Positions 42,955 through 54,161 of a stretch of 64,000 nt of DNA are shown here, piece after piece (positions within the stretch are counted from its first letter, which is position 1; each line of letters opens with the position of its first letter). Source of the stretch: Rhynchopus sp. YZ270_cl-10 (lineage: Eukaryota > Euglenozoa > Diplonemea > Diplonemida > Diplonemidae); NCBI GenBank assembly GCA_964035575.1, contig OZ037882.1, positions 496,001-560,000 on the forward strand, in the 5' to 3' direction. The translations under genes were made by a program, and so were the position numbers. The notes below the pieces were generated by a model. That model was not told where the DNA came from. It searched no databases and saw only the letters and a list, made by a program, of their open reading frames with translations.

Positions 42955-44268
42955 GTAAGCCTTTTACATACCTGTGTGTACGTGTGTCGTACCTGTTTCA
43001 GCAGTGGCTTCTTCAGTGACTCGGACGTCGGTGACTGTATTCCTGATGACGTGCTGATGGATATGGTTCCGCCTGTAGGTGTATTCTGCATACTCCTTAC
43101 CTTGACGGCCGTGTAGGGAGCTGTGAGTTTACTCTGTATCTCCAAATTATACAGGAAGCAGTGCACGTTTCCACAACCACCCAAGAGGTAGTGCACATGG
43201 CGCGTTAGTCTTTATTTTACGTGGCGTTCCCCTGTAGGCCTATACCACGGGTTCTCTTGAACCACAATTTGTTATCCTCCCCATTTGTGTAGTTTGTTGT
43301 ACTCCTGTCTGAGTGTGGTGAGTGTGCTGTGAAAAAGAGAAAGAAAACAATATTCTCATCAGGCGGTCTGTTTTTTTTTTGAATTTGTTTTGTTTGAAAA
43401 CTTAGTTGTGTTAGTGTCGACACCCTTTGTTTGTTTTGTTTGGGAAAGGAAAAATATAAAAATTACACCAAAAACCCCACGCTGTGACTCAAAGCACCAG
43501 AAACATACACTCAACTCATAGGACGGTTTTTTTTTTTCCCCCACATATTGTGCAGCCCATTATCGTCAAATTCGCAATTTTCTCAGATTTAGTTGATAAA
43601 AAAAATTTTCCCCCCGGGAAAGGCAGGTCAAGTACTGTTCAGGGTTGGTGGTTTCCATTCCTTTCTCCACTGCATAACTACTTTTCGCACGCGCTTGTAT
43701 TCGTCAAACTTCGCGAACGCCACCCTGCGATTCTTTAGCCGTATGAAAAAAAAATAAATGGCGCCGCAGGCGAAAAAAAATAGGGTACGGTGTAAAAATG
43801 CTGGTTTACACCACACAGTCACTCAACAAACCCTTTTTTGCGGAGCAAAAAAGGAAAATGGCGCCGCAGGCAAAAAAAATAAGGGGTACGGTACGCAGCA
43901 AGCAGAAAAATTTTAAGGTTCCATCATTCCAGTCATCTGGGGGTCGGGCGAGGGGTCCCCAAAAGTGCCCAAAAATCCCCTCTTTTTTTTTTTTTCCCCT
44001 CCCAAAAAAATATTTAGTTGATTTCAACTAAATGCGAACCGCACGATAATCCCCTGATATTGTGCAAGTAAGACCCATCGTTGTTCCCACCCTCCAGAGA
44101 CAAATGAAAGTAAAAAATATAATCACAAAACACATTCACTATTCCTACCCACACCCGGATGAGCCTGTGTTGTTGGGACAGTTGACAACACCCTGTTTTT
44201 TCTTTTTTTTTTTTTCATACCCTTCCCCACCTCCTCCAGACACAAATAAACAAAAAAAAAAAGAAAAG
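42955..44268. repeat. Spacer with a GGCGCCGCAGGC repeat pair (43735..43900)
   Basis: Two GGCGCCGCAGGC units at 43758 and 43859, each followed by A-rich DNA and GGTACGGT, match the pair at 21520..21680. A possible exon-like minus-strand frame at 43196..42951 (MHYLLGGCGNVHCFLYNLEI) could belong to a small spliced gene but has no support beyond openness. Confidence 0.45.
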
Positions 44269-44269
44269 T

Positions 44270-44310
44270 TTATAAGATGATCCTAAGCCTCTCGTGCTCA
44301 GTCACCTTAT
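44270..44310 (-). repeat. Hairpin family 1, copy h
   Basis: TTATAAGATGA-TC-CTAAGC, loop CTCTCGT, GCTCAG-TCACCTTAT. It lies at one edge of a segment of about 475 bases (44262..44735) that is present in NTPase unit A but absent at the matching place (47300) of unit B, so the hairpin travelled with an insertion. On the minus strand it is followed by a T tract. Confidence 0.6.
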
Positions 44311-44318
44311 CACATTCG

Positions 44319-44777
44319 TTATCGCACAGCTTCAGCTGCGCTGGCTTCTACAAGTTTGTTGTCAGGGATGATGTCATTTCCCCAGCCGGAGTTCGTAATT
44401 TTGGCACGTACGATGACGTGTTCGAGCATGTGCATAGTGTAGCGCGGGTACGTAAAAACTGGGCGACGGTCGTAGCCAATAAGTCCGGGTGCGCCAATGG
44501 ACCGGAGGCCCCGTGAGGAGGAGATGGCAGATGCGGGAAATGGGTTTTGAATCCCAAGGGCTTTGCACAGGCGGTGAAGCTTGTTGAGCAATGTGCGCAA
44601 GGCGGCGGCCCGTTCTCTAATGTTAGAGGTTGGCCGGAGAACGTAGATCCTGTGGAAAATTTCCAGGTCAATGGCAAGTTCCACGCATGTCACAGGCAGG
44701 TTGGCGGTGCTCCATTTCAGGGAGGAGGCCCATAGGAGCAAAAAAAGAACCACAAAAGTACTTGACCCCACACCCAT
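44319..44777 (-). CDS. Hypothetical 152-codon frame downstream of NTPase gene A
   Basis: The frame starts just after the stop of NTPase gene A. The first 25 residues are hydrophobic (STFVVLFLLLWASS) and could be a signal or membrane segment, but they are translated from A-unit flank shared with unit B, so the real start may be downstream. The rest is helical and basic (RERAAALRTLLNKLHRLCKALG). It coincides with the segment present in unit A but absent from unit B. I recognise no family. It may be an exon of an inserted gene fragment. Confidence 0.35.
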   Translation of the reverse strand: MGVGSSTFVVLFLLLWASSLKWSTANLPVTCVELAIDLEIFHRIYVLRPTSNIRERAAALRTLLNKLHRLCKALGIQNPFPASAISSSRGLRSIGAPGLIGYDRRPVFTYPRYTMHMLEHVIVRAKITNSGWGNDIIPDNKLVEASAAEAVR

Positions 44778-44781
44778 ATCA

Positions 44782-46332
44782 TCACGCAGACTTCGCGTTC
44801 ATCCTGAACTTCTCCTTCACTTCTGCAATCTTCTTCTTCAATTCTAAGTCATTTGGATTTGGCTCCTTCACACCATGCAGGTACAGTGCGTGAGAGTAGC
44901 GGTGGATCCTCTCGTTGTCGCCCGCTTTGCGGATCAGTGTCGAGTCTGAGCTGCGTTCGCTGAGGTTGGCAAGGACGGTAATTGGGAGAGCGCGCGGGCC
45001 TAATCCATTTGCTCCAGCCTCTGCCATTTCCTTGAGCAACTTCAGTTCTGGCTCCTCATCCAACTTTTCGCATGCACGGTAATACTTCCCGTCGATACCT
45101 GTGCAATACATGTGGCTCATAATTGACAAACTACCCACCTCAACATAACAACATACCCGCCTTCAGCTTCGTCAAAACCTCATCCTTTGTTTCGGGGGTG
45201 GCAGACTCAACTGCGATGAGATGTGTGGTTAATAATCATGTTGTACAAAAAGGCAACAAAGACTGTGCATACTCTTGATCCCCACACTCCCCAATTCATC
45301 CCCGAGCTGAGTCAAGGTCTTCGTCTGTCCTCCCAACCAGTCGTGGTAGTGCTTGAGATACGGCTCAATAAGATTCTCGGGATCCTTCGCCGCCAGTACC
45401 TGCTTCCCAATCCGCAGGAACTCGTCCTCTGTCATTGCACCCACTTCCAAACGGTCGAAATCACCGCGGATTTGCCTGAGATTGTCCGAGATTCCTGTTT
45501 TGGAGAACTCGAGAATGGTCTTGCAACAGTTCGCCTTCGATGAAAGGTCGCTGGCCATTCCTCCGACAGCCACGGCAATGTTCCCCATAGTCTCGTAACT
45601 GAGTTTTTTATCCTTCGTGTCCAGAGTGATGTAGATGATCAGCGGATGTGCCTTCTCCTTCTCCTTCGCCTTCGCCCTCTTCCGGACCTCGTTGGCGTGT
45701 TTGATGAAGCCCGTAAAACCGGGGTCATGGCGGGGATGATCCTTGCATTCTTTGAACTTCTCGAGCACAGCCGCTTGAACCACAGCTCTCACCTTGTTTT
45801 TAGGCACATCCACCAGCTCATCCGCATTGACCGCCACAAAGATCACGCCTTCCTTGTAGTTTTTTTTCAGCACATGCTGCATCATCGTGGTTTTGCCTGA
45901 GCCGCTCTCACCCGTCAATATGAAGAAGTATGTATTCTTGGCGATGTTGTCGCCTAAATCCTTCTCCAGTTTACCATCTTGCTGTCTTGGAACATACTCC
46001 CTGCCAATTGGTACTTCGGGTTCGTACGGTGCTGTGACAATCTTCACGAGCATGTTGTCGAGGTATGCTTGGGTTTGCTTTTCAAATTCCTTCTGTTTAT
46101 CTTTGTTTTGCTGTCGCATCTCCCCGATCCTCTGTGCCTCCAGTTCCCTTGCAAGACGAAGGTGGTGCCATGTAACCACTGCACCAATACCAGTTCCAAT
46201 GAGGGTTAGTAACGCAACGTGTTCATGGGCAAAATTCCACGCTTGTCTAAGTTTGCCAACCTGTGGCTGTGCCTCCGAAGCACAACTGCGAACCTGGCGG
46301 AAATATCTCCAGAAGGCTTGCTGCTTCCCCAT
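44782..46332 (-). CDS. P-loop NTPase, membrane-anchored, three exons (paralog A)
   Basis: Exons are 46332..45273, 45210..45157 and 45098..44782 (1060, 54 and 317 bases; 477 codons with stop). Both introns are GT-AG (GTATGC..ATCGCAG and GTATGT..TGCACAG). Residues about 38-54 (HVALLTLIGTGIGAVVTW) form a membrane segment, followed by a charged coiled coil. The NTPase core has Walker A GESGSGKT (141-148) and a Walker B-like strand HPLIIYITLD (229-238). The rest is helical and ends KKKIAEVKEKFRMNAKSA. The topology suggests an anchored ATPase with the P-loop facing the cytosol or an organelle lumen. I cannot place it in a named family; STAND-like or RHS-like NTPases are possible. Paralog B lies 1 kb away in the same orientation with the same intron positions. 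Confidence 0.78.
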
Positions 46333-46685
46333 TATGATTGGTGTTCTTTAAGAGGAAGGTGTGGGGACATGAGAAAGAGGGAGAGAAGGGGTTGTGTTGT
46401 CCTGTTCGTGGACTGATGAAATGTAGATAAGTGGTGGGGGAGGAGGTTGTTGTGAAAAAGAGTAAAAGTTGAGGGAGTCAGGCTTTTGTCTATATTCATT
46501 GTCTGTGTCATAACAATACCTAACGCTTGACCACAACCTTGGGGTTCCCTACACATTTGCTTCTGCAACACATCACCGTAACTATCTTGCTCCCAACACT
46601 CCACTCGAACTCACATCTCGGGCTGAAGTCCCTCGAGGAACCTTCGGTTCTGAGTCTCTTGTCTTGTCGGACATCTTTTCTCTTA

Positions 46686-47210
46686 TCATCCTGGAAACAG
46701 AATCTCATCAAAGTTCCTTCGATACTTCAATTCAGGAACAACAGGCTGGTTGTCGATCATGACGAAGTTGTACCGGGGCAGACCCTCAAACATACTGTTG
46801 AACTCATCAGGCTCAAGGTCACTGCATGAAGTCGCTATCATCCGCCTCTCCTTCTTGTTGATGTTGAACAGCAGGAAGCAGCTACAGTTCTGTCGTATAG
46901 CCTTTGGGGTGTCAAAGAAGCTCTGGCTCAAGTACACTGGTGAGATGTTGCGATGCCGTCCACGTACATACAGGTCAATGAACTCTCTCTGGTTCTTCTC
47001 CATCACAATGTCGTCCAACAACACAAGGTTCTTCTGGTTGGGGTCAAGGTCCTCCACATCGAACTCATCTACACTGTCGAAGAACTCTGCTGTTGGCTTC
47101 AAGGCTTCTAAGGTCTCGTCGATCTTCTCCTCACTCACCTTCTTCTTCTTCAACTCCCGTTCCAGATCACTTCGTATCGTCTCGTCAATGCCTGCAAAGT
47201 GTTCCATCAT
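46686..47210 (-). mobile_element. Polinton fossil: packaging ATPase (FtsK/HerA, A32-like) part
   Basis: The 174-codon frame contains the Walker B strand NLVLLDDIV, the downstream VYLSQSFFDTPKAIRQNCSC sensor region and RNFDEILFPG near the end, as in the genome-packaging ATPases of Polintons and related viruses. It is an incomplete, broken copy. It lies between the two NTPase units, about 6 kb from the other Polinton genes and across the 122-bp satellite. Confidence 0.75.
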
Positions 47211-47360
47211 AACCTGGTAGATCTTTTGGTGTTGTTGGGACAGTTGACAACACCCTGTTTTTTCCTTTTTTTTTCATACCCTTCCCGCACCTCCTCCAGA
47301 CACAAATAAACAAAAAAAAAAAAAGGAACCACAAAAGTACTTGACCCCACACCCAAATCA

Positions 47361-48914
47361 TCACGCAGACTTAGCGTTCATCCCGAACTTCTCCTTCACT
47401 TCTGTAATCTTCTCCTTCAATTTTTCGTCCTTTGGATTTGGCCCCGTCACGCCTTGCAGGAAAAGCGCGTGAGAGAAGCGATGGATCCTCACGTTGTTAT
47501 CACCCACATTGCGGAGCAGTGTCGAGTTTGAGTCGCGGTTCATCAACTCGCGCTTGATGTCGAGTTCGCGCAGGTCATTAGTACGGAAACCTTTGACTCC
47601 TGTCGCAGCGATTGCTGTCAACAGCTTGATTGCTTCAGGCTGTTCTCTGCGAAGTTGTTCAACGGAAGCCTCGAACTTGCCATCGATATCTGTGTAATAC
47701 ATGTGTCTCATAATTGACAAACTACCCACCCCAACAACAACATACCGTCCTTGAGTTCCTCCAAAACCTTATCCTTTGTTTCAGCGGTGGCAGACTCAAC
47801 TGCGATGAGATGTGTGGTTAAAAATCATATAGTACAAAAAGGCAACAAAACGGTGCATACTCCCGGGTCTCGCAGACTTCTTAAGCTGCATCAAGCCCTT
47901 AGTGTGTCCTCCCAACCAGTTGTGATAGTGCTCGAGATACAGCGGAACAAGATTCTGGGGGTCCTCCACATTTAACACCTGCTTCCCAATCTCCTGGAAT
48001 TCCGTCTCTGTCATTGCTTTCACTGCAAAATCGTCGTAATCACCGCGGAGCTCTAGGACATGGTCCGAGATTCCTGTTTTGGAGAACTCGAGAATGGTCT
48101 CGCACTTGTTCGCCTTCGATGAAAGGTTGCTTGCCATTCCACCAACAGCCACGGCAATAGCTTGCATAGTCTCGTGCTTGAGCGCTTTGTCCTTCGTGTC
48201 CAGAGTGATGTAGATGATCAGCGGGTGCTCCTTAATCTTGAACCACATCGGCATGAGCCACGTCCGCCACTTCTTCTGGTTCTTGAGCCTGACATCATTG
48301 GCGTGTCCGATGAAGTTGTCAAAGGAAAGCCTACGCCGCGGGTGGTTCTTGCACTCGTCAAATTCGTTCATCACGGCCGCTTCAAATACACCCGGTAGCT
48401 GGTTTTTAGGTACGTCCATCAGGTGAGCTGCATTGATTTTCACGAAGATCACACCGTCCTCATAATCCGTTTTGAGCAGATTCTGCATCATTGTGGTTAT
48501 GCCTGAGCCGCTCTCACCCGTCACCATGAAGAATCCATTACCGTCGCAGATGTGTTTGCGCAGCTTTACCTTCAGTTCATCATCTTGCTCTCTCTTGATG
48601 TATGTTATGCCTTTCGGCATTTCGGGGTCGTACTTCGCTGTGACAATGTTCTTCAGCGTCCAGTTGAGGTGCCATTTAGTTTGCGTGAAGAGCCCATACG
48701 CTGCACCCATCGATACAAGAAGAGAGACCACTTTGCCATTCGTATCGAGAACAATACCAAACACCTCAGTTCGATTCACTTTGGGTGCATTCGGTGTGGT
48801 AGATGCTTGTGTACTGCACATTCTGAGTGCCTTCCACAGTTTGTGGAATTTCGTCATTGTGGTGTGTTCCTGTTGGTGTAATGAAATAGGTGCGTGGTGG
48901 TGGAGAGGTGGCAA
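47361..48914 (-). CDS. P-loop NTPase, membrane-anchored, three exons (paralog B)
   Basis: Exons are 48914..47861, 47799..47746 and 47689..47361 (1054, 54 and 329 bases; 479 codons with stop). Intron positions and splice phases are the same as in paralog A, and both middle exons are 54 bases. Residues about 60-77 (GKVVSLLVSMGAAYGLFT) form the membrane segment. The P-loop reads GESGSGIT (133-140): the invariant Lys of Walker A is Ile, so ATP hydrolysis and probably binding should be impaired. The Walker B-like HPLIIYITLD is kept. The true start may be the Met in TTMTKFHKLWKALR, giving a length closer to A. Possibly a regulatory or decaying partner of A. Its upstream flank, GACCACAACCTTGGGGTTCC, is shared with A. 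Confidence 0.75.
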
Positions 48915-49016
48915 ACATAGGGTAGGGGTATGGGGTGTTCTATTCTATTTGTGATGAAGTAGTGTCCACATCGACCTACCTTTTGACCACAACCTTGGGG
49001 TTCCCTACACATTTGC

Positions 49017-52000
49017 TTTTCCGCAACAAAATCGGGCCCCCTTACACAATTCAGGCAGAAACACATCAAAACATCGTATCTGGAGCAGAATCTGGGTTCA
49101 ATTGTGAGGCGCATATTTGTTTTCAATAATTTTCGTAATTTTCCGCAACAAAATCGGGCCCCCTTACACAATTCAGGCAGAAACATACCAAAACATCACA
49201 TCCGGAGCAGAATCTGGGTTCAATTGTGAGGCGCTTATTGGTTTTCAATAATTTTCGTAATTTTCCGCAACAAAATCGGGCCCCCTCACACAATTCAGGC
49301 AGAAACACATCAAAACATCGCATATGGAGCAGAATCTGGGTTCAATTGTGAGACGCATATTTGTTTTCATCAATTTTCGTAATTTTCCGCAACAAAATCG
49401 GGCCCCCTTACACAATTCAGGCAGAAACATACCAAAACATCGCATCTGGAGCAGAATCTGGGTTCAATTGTGAGGCGCTTATTGGTTTTCAATAATTTTC
49501 GTAATTTTCCGCAACAAAATCGGGCCCCCTTACACAATTCAGGCAGAAACACATCAAAACATCGTATCTGGAGCAGAATCTGGGTTCAATTGTGAGGCGC
49601 ATATTTGTTTTCAATAATTTTCGTAATTTTCCGCAACAAAATCGGGCCCCCTTACACAATTCAGGCAGAAACATACCAAAACATCGCATCCGGAGCAGAA
49701 TCTGGGTTCAATTGTGAGGCGCTTATTGGTTTTCAATAATTTTCGTAATTTTCCGCAACAAAATCGGGCCCCCTCACACAATTCAGGCAGAAACACATCA
49801 AAACATCGCATATGGAGCAGAATCTGGGTTCAATTGTGAGACGCATATTTGTTTTCATCAATTTTCGTAATTTTCCGCAACAAAATCGGGCCCCCTTACA
49901 CAATTCAGGCAGAAACATACCAAAACATCGCATCTGGAGCAGAATCTGGGTTCAATTGTGAGGCGCTTATTGGTTTTCAATAATTTTCGTAATTTTCCGC
50001 AACAAAATCGGGCCCCCTTACATAATTCAGGCAGAAACACATCAAAACATCGTATCTGGAGCAGAATCTGGGTTCAATTGTGAGGCGCTTAGTGGTTTTC
50101 AATAATTTTCGTAATTTTCCGCAACAAAATCGGGCCCCCTTACACAATTCAGGCAGAAACACATCAAAACATCGAATCTGGAGCAGAATCTGGGTTCAAT
50201 TGTGAGACGCATATTAGTTTTCATCAATTTTCGTAATTTTCCGCAACAAAATCGGGCCCCCTTACACAATTCAGGTCGAAACACATCAAAACATCGCATA
50301 TGGAGCAGAATCTGGGTTCAATTGTGAGACGCATATTTGTTTTCAATAATTTTCGTAATTTTCCGCAACAAAATCGGGCCCCCTTACACAATTCAGGCAG
50401 AAACACATCAAAACATCGTATCTGGAGCAGAATCTGGGTTCAATTGTGAGACGCATATTAGTTTTCATCAATTTTCGTAATTTTCCGCAACAAAATCGGG
50501 CCCCCTTACACAATTCAGGCAGAAACACATCAAAACATCGAATCTGAAGCAGAATCTGGGTTCAATTGTGAGACGCATATTAGTTTTCATCAATTTTCGT
50601 AATTTTCCGCAACAAAATCGGGCCCCCTCACACAATTCAGGCAGAAACACATCAAAACATCGTATCTGGAGCAGAATCTGGGTTCAATTGTGAGACGCAT
50701 ATTTGTTTTCATCAATTTTCGTAATTTTCCGCAACAAAATCGGGCCCCCTTACACAATTCAGGCAGAAACACATCAAAACATCGTATCTGGAGCAGAATC
50801 TGGGTTCAATTGTGAGACGCATATTAGTTTTCATCAATTTTCGTAATTTTCCGCAACAAAATCGGGCCCCCTTACACAATTCAGGCAGAAACACATCAAA
50901 ACATCGAATCTGGAGCAGAATCTGGGTTCAATTGTGAGACGCATATTAGTTTTCATCAATTTTCGTAATTTTCCGCAACAAATTCGGGCCCCCTTACACA
51001 ATTCAGGCAGAAACATACCAAAACATCGCATCTGGAGCAGAATCTGGGTTCAATTGTGAGACGCATATTTGTTTTCATCAATTTTCGTAATTTTCCGCAA
51101 CAAAATCGGGCCCCCTCACACAATTCAGGTCGAAACACATCAAAACATCGCATATGGAGCAGAATCTGGGTTCAATTGTGAGGCGCTTAGTGGTTTTCAA
51201 TAATTTTCGTAATTTTCCGCAACAAAATCGGGCCCCCTTACACAATTCAGGCAGAAACACATCAAAACATCGAATCTGGAGCAGAATCTGGGTTCAATTG
51301 TGAGACGCATATTAGTTTTCATCAATTTTCGTAATTTTCCGCAACAAATTCGGGCCCCCTTACACAATTCAGGCAGAAACATACCAAAACATCGCATCTG
51401 GAGCAGAATCTGGGTTCAATTGTGAGACGCATATTAGTTTTCATCAATTTTCGTAATTTTCCGCAACAAAATCGGGCCCCCTCACACAATTCAGGCAGAA
51501 ACACATCAAAACATCGTATCTGGAGCAGAATCTGGGTTCAATTGTGAGACGCATATTTGTTTTCATCAATTTTCGTAATTTTCCGCAACAAAATCGGGCC
51601 CCCTTACACAATTCAGGCAGAAACACATCAAAACATCGTATCTGGAGCAGAATCTGGGTTCAATTGTGAGACGCATATTTGTTTTCATCAATTTTCGTAA
51701 TTTTCCGCAACAAAATCGGGCCCCCTTACACAATTCAGGCAGAAACACATCAAAACATCGAATCTGGAGCAGAATCTGGGTTCAATTGTGAGACGCATAT
51801 TAGTTTTCATCAATTTTCGTAATTTTCCGCAACAAATTCGGGCCCCCTTACACAATTCAGGCAGAAACATACCAAAACATCGCATCTGGAGCAGAATCTG
51901 GGTTCAATTGTGAGGCGCATATTTGTTTTCAATAATTTTCGTAATTTTCCGCAACAAAATCGGGCCCCCTTACACAATTCAGGCAGAAACACATCAAAAC

Positions 52001-52440
52001 ATCGAATCTGGAGCAGAATCTGGGTTCAATTGTGAGACGCATATTAGTTTTCATCAATTTTCGTAATTTTCCGCAACAAAATCGGGCCCCCTCACACAAT
52101 TCAGGTCGAAACACATCAAAACATCGCATATGGAGCAGAATCTGGGTTCAATTGTGAGACGCATATTAGTTTTCATCAATTTTCGTAATTTATCGCAACA
52201 AAATCGGGCCCCCTTACATAATTCAGGCAGAAACATACCAAAACATCGCATCTGGAGCAGAATCTGGGTTCAATTGTGAGGCGCTTATTGGTTTTCAATA
52301 ATTTTCGTAATTTTCCGCAACAAAATCGGGCCCCCTTACACAATTCAGGCAGAAACAGACCAAGACATCACATCTGGAGCAGAATCTGGGTTCAATTGTG
52401 AGACGCTTATTCGTTTTTATCAATTTTCGAAATTCTTCAC
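49017..52440. repeat. 122-bp satellite, about 28 tandem units
   Basis: Each unit contains CCGCAACAAAATCGGGCCCC, ACACAATTCAGGCAGAAAC, GGAGCAGAATCTGGGTTCAA and TTTTCGTAATT. Units differ at fixed sites (GTATCTGG, GCATATGG, GCATCCGG or GAATCTGG; GAGGCGCTTATTGG or GAGACGCATATTTG). Units 1-4 are repeated as a block by units 5-8, a 488-bp higher-order repeat, and a different higher-order pattern appears after about 50500. A unit of 122 bases is not a multiple of three, so the repeated 60-66-codon minus frames are not a protein. The right edge decays into unique DNA near 52440. Confidence 0.95.
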
Positions 52441-52465
52441 CAAGACCCCTCAAACGATTGTCCGA

Positions 52466-52497
52466 TGGGTCACTCACAGCTCTCCTACCTGTAAAGG
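52466..52497. other. Hairpin CTCCTACC-TGTAAA-GGTAGGAG
   Basis: An eight-pair perfect stem with a six-base loop sits between the satellite and the Polinton core. The rest of 52440..53010 is unique DNA without a gene. Confidence 0.45.
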
Positions 52498-53010
52498 TAG
52501 GAGCCTGGGCCTTGTGACCCCAGGTGGCGTTTTACCCCACAGAACTACGCAGCGGTTGCCGCATAATCCCTCAGCATCAATTCAGAAGTACACATCGTTA
52601 AGAAATTTGCCTGCGGTGGGTTAGTGGATTTTGGTGGATATGTGCATTTTTATGATACGCTGGGTGTGGAAAAAAATATATAAAAACATCTTTTGTTTGG
52701 ACATATGGGTGTCAGAACGACGTTGTGGAGAGAATGTTGGGTGGGAGGCAGTATTTTACATGATATTTGGCCACTTTGAAAAATCATGAAAATCACGTGA
52801 AAAACGCCATTGTACTCGGCCCCTACAGAACCATGTATTTTTTTTTGTATTTTTTTTCCCACAAAAAGCGAAAAAAAGTGGTGGGACACTGCGGGACACT
52901 GGAAAAAATGTGTTTTGGGGCACACCCGTGTGTTTTCTGTGTACTTAGAGAATTTTCGAGAAATATTAATACTTTGGACAGGGGTTCATGGTAGCTAGCC
53001 ATCCCCTAGT

Positions 53011-53193
53011 GTGTATCAAATGGACACCGAGGGTGCAATGAATAGACTGATGTTGTTGATAGGAGGAAAGAAGGCAGGGAATACAAGTCAAGCAATCAAA
53101 CAAGAAGCAGCCACTATCCCTGACTGGCTCCTGAACAACAACAAGATAGACCTAGAGGAACACAAACTCCTCACCCAAGAAGTCAACTCATAA
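53011..53193 (+). CDS. Polinton small ORF, 60 codons
   Basis: A short hydrophilic frame (MDTEGAMNRLMLLIGGKK ... TIPDWLLNNNKIDLEEHKLL) directly before the minor capsid gene, with four bases between stop and next start. There is no recognised domain. Position and spacing suggest an element gene expressed with the capsid protein. Confidence 0.5.
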   Translation: MYQMDTEGAMNRLMLLIGGKKAGNTSQAIKQEAATIPDWLLNNNKIDLEEHKLLTQEVNS

Positions 53194-53196
53194 AAA

Positions 53197-53937
53197 ATGG
53201 AACAACTCTCACTCTTTGTCTCCTCTGAAGGAGAGCCAATCTCCACTGACTTCACTGTTGCCTACAACCCTCCCATATACCTTGACGAAGGTGACAACTA
53301 TGAGATCAGTCTCATCAAGAGCAGTCAGTACTACTCCTGGACAAACATCAGCCAGCAGCAAGGCAACAACTTCTTTGAGTGGAGTCGTGACAACGGTTCT
53401 TCATGGGAGACAATAGTGTTCGGTGACGGGAACTACAGCATCTCTGAGATCAACGACCACATACCATCGGAAATCACAATAGAGCCCATCCTAGCCCTGC
53501 AGAAGATTAAGATCACCCCACCTGCTAACTATCAAGTGAACTTCAGAACAGGCTCCTTCTATGGAATCTTAGGCTTTGCTGAGAACACCATCATAAGTGC
53601 AGGTGTGAACATTGCGCCTCACGTCGCAGACATCACGAACGGAATCCAAGCAGTCGTTGTCCACTGTGATCTTGTGAACCCAAAGTACTCTTACCACAAC
53701 ACAGGCACATCAGGCACCAAGTCGCAAATCTTGTATGTTGTCAGCCCACCATCCCTCCCTCCTAGTAGTTTGTACAACGTGGTAGAACCTGGAAGCTCAT
53801 ACTATGTCCCCACCAACAAGACCCAGATCAACAGCATAAGGTTCTGGCTCACAGACCAGAATGGGAAGCGCATCAACAACCAAGGGGAGAACGTCAACTA
53901 TCATGTTATCCTTCGCAAAGTAAAATCTTCGTACTAA
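53197..53937 (+). CDS. Polinton minor capsid (penton-like jelly-roll) protein
   Basis: The 246-residue frame is rich in beta-strand sequence. The C-terminal INSIRFWLTDQNGKRINN and VNYHVILRKVK segments are the typical end of Polinton and virophage penton proteins. The N-terminal ISTDFTVAYNPPIYLDEGDN and YEISLIKSSQYYSW also fit. It would form the fivefold vertices of the capsid with the major capsid protein encoded at 57729. The frame looks whole. Confidence 0.8.
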   Translation: MEQLSLFVSSEGEPISTDFTVAYNPPIYLDEGDNYEISLIKSSQYYSWTNISQQQGNNFFEWSRDNGSSWETIVFGDGNYSISEINDHIPSEITIEPILALQKIKITPPANYQVNFRTGSFYGILGFAENTIISAGVNIAPHVADITNGIQAVVVHCDLVNPKYSYHNTGTSGTKSQILYVVSPPSLPPSSLYNVVEPGSSYYVPTNKTQINSIRFWLTDQNGKRINNQGENVNYHVILRKVKSSY

Positions 53938-53941
53938 AAAA

Positions 53942-54151
53942 ATGTCATCGTGGTCAAATCTAGTGAGGGATAGTGAAAGGGTATCAGGGAGGAAGAGAAC
54001 CTGGAGTGATTTGGTGGAGGGTAGTGGGGTAGATATGGAGGAGAAGCAAGAGAAGCAAGAAGAAAGAGACAACAAGAAGGTGCTTGATGTACTGGCTAAC
54101 ATCTCTAAGAGGCATAATGTTGTGCTTGGGAATGGGTTGGTTACAATATAA
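53942..54151 (+). CDS. Polinton small ORF, 69 codons
   Basis: A charged, probably helical peptide (GSGVDMEEKQEKQEERDNKK) starting four bases after the minor capsid stop, so the two may be read from one transcript. No family is recognised. A palindrome lies just beyond its stop. Confidence 0.45.
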   Translation: MSSWSNLVRDSERVSGRKRTWSDLVEGSGVDMEEKQEKQEERDNKKVLDVLANISKRHNVVLGNGLVTI

Positions 54152-54161
54152 GTGTGTCTAT

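Noticed and set aside
42951-43196. Minus-strand exon-like frame MHYLLGGCGNVHC
   Set aside because: It is possibly part of a spliced gene, but I could not find convincing partner exons.
49017-52440. CRISPR-like direct repeats
   Set aside because: The whole 122-bp unit repeats, without distinct spacers and without cas genes.
49123-52477. Series of 60-66-codon minus-strand frames (FLPELCKGARFCCGKLRKL)
   Set aside because: They are translations of a 122-bp satellite whose unit is not a multiple of three; the frame cannot continue from unit to unit.
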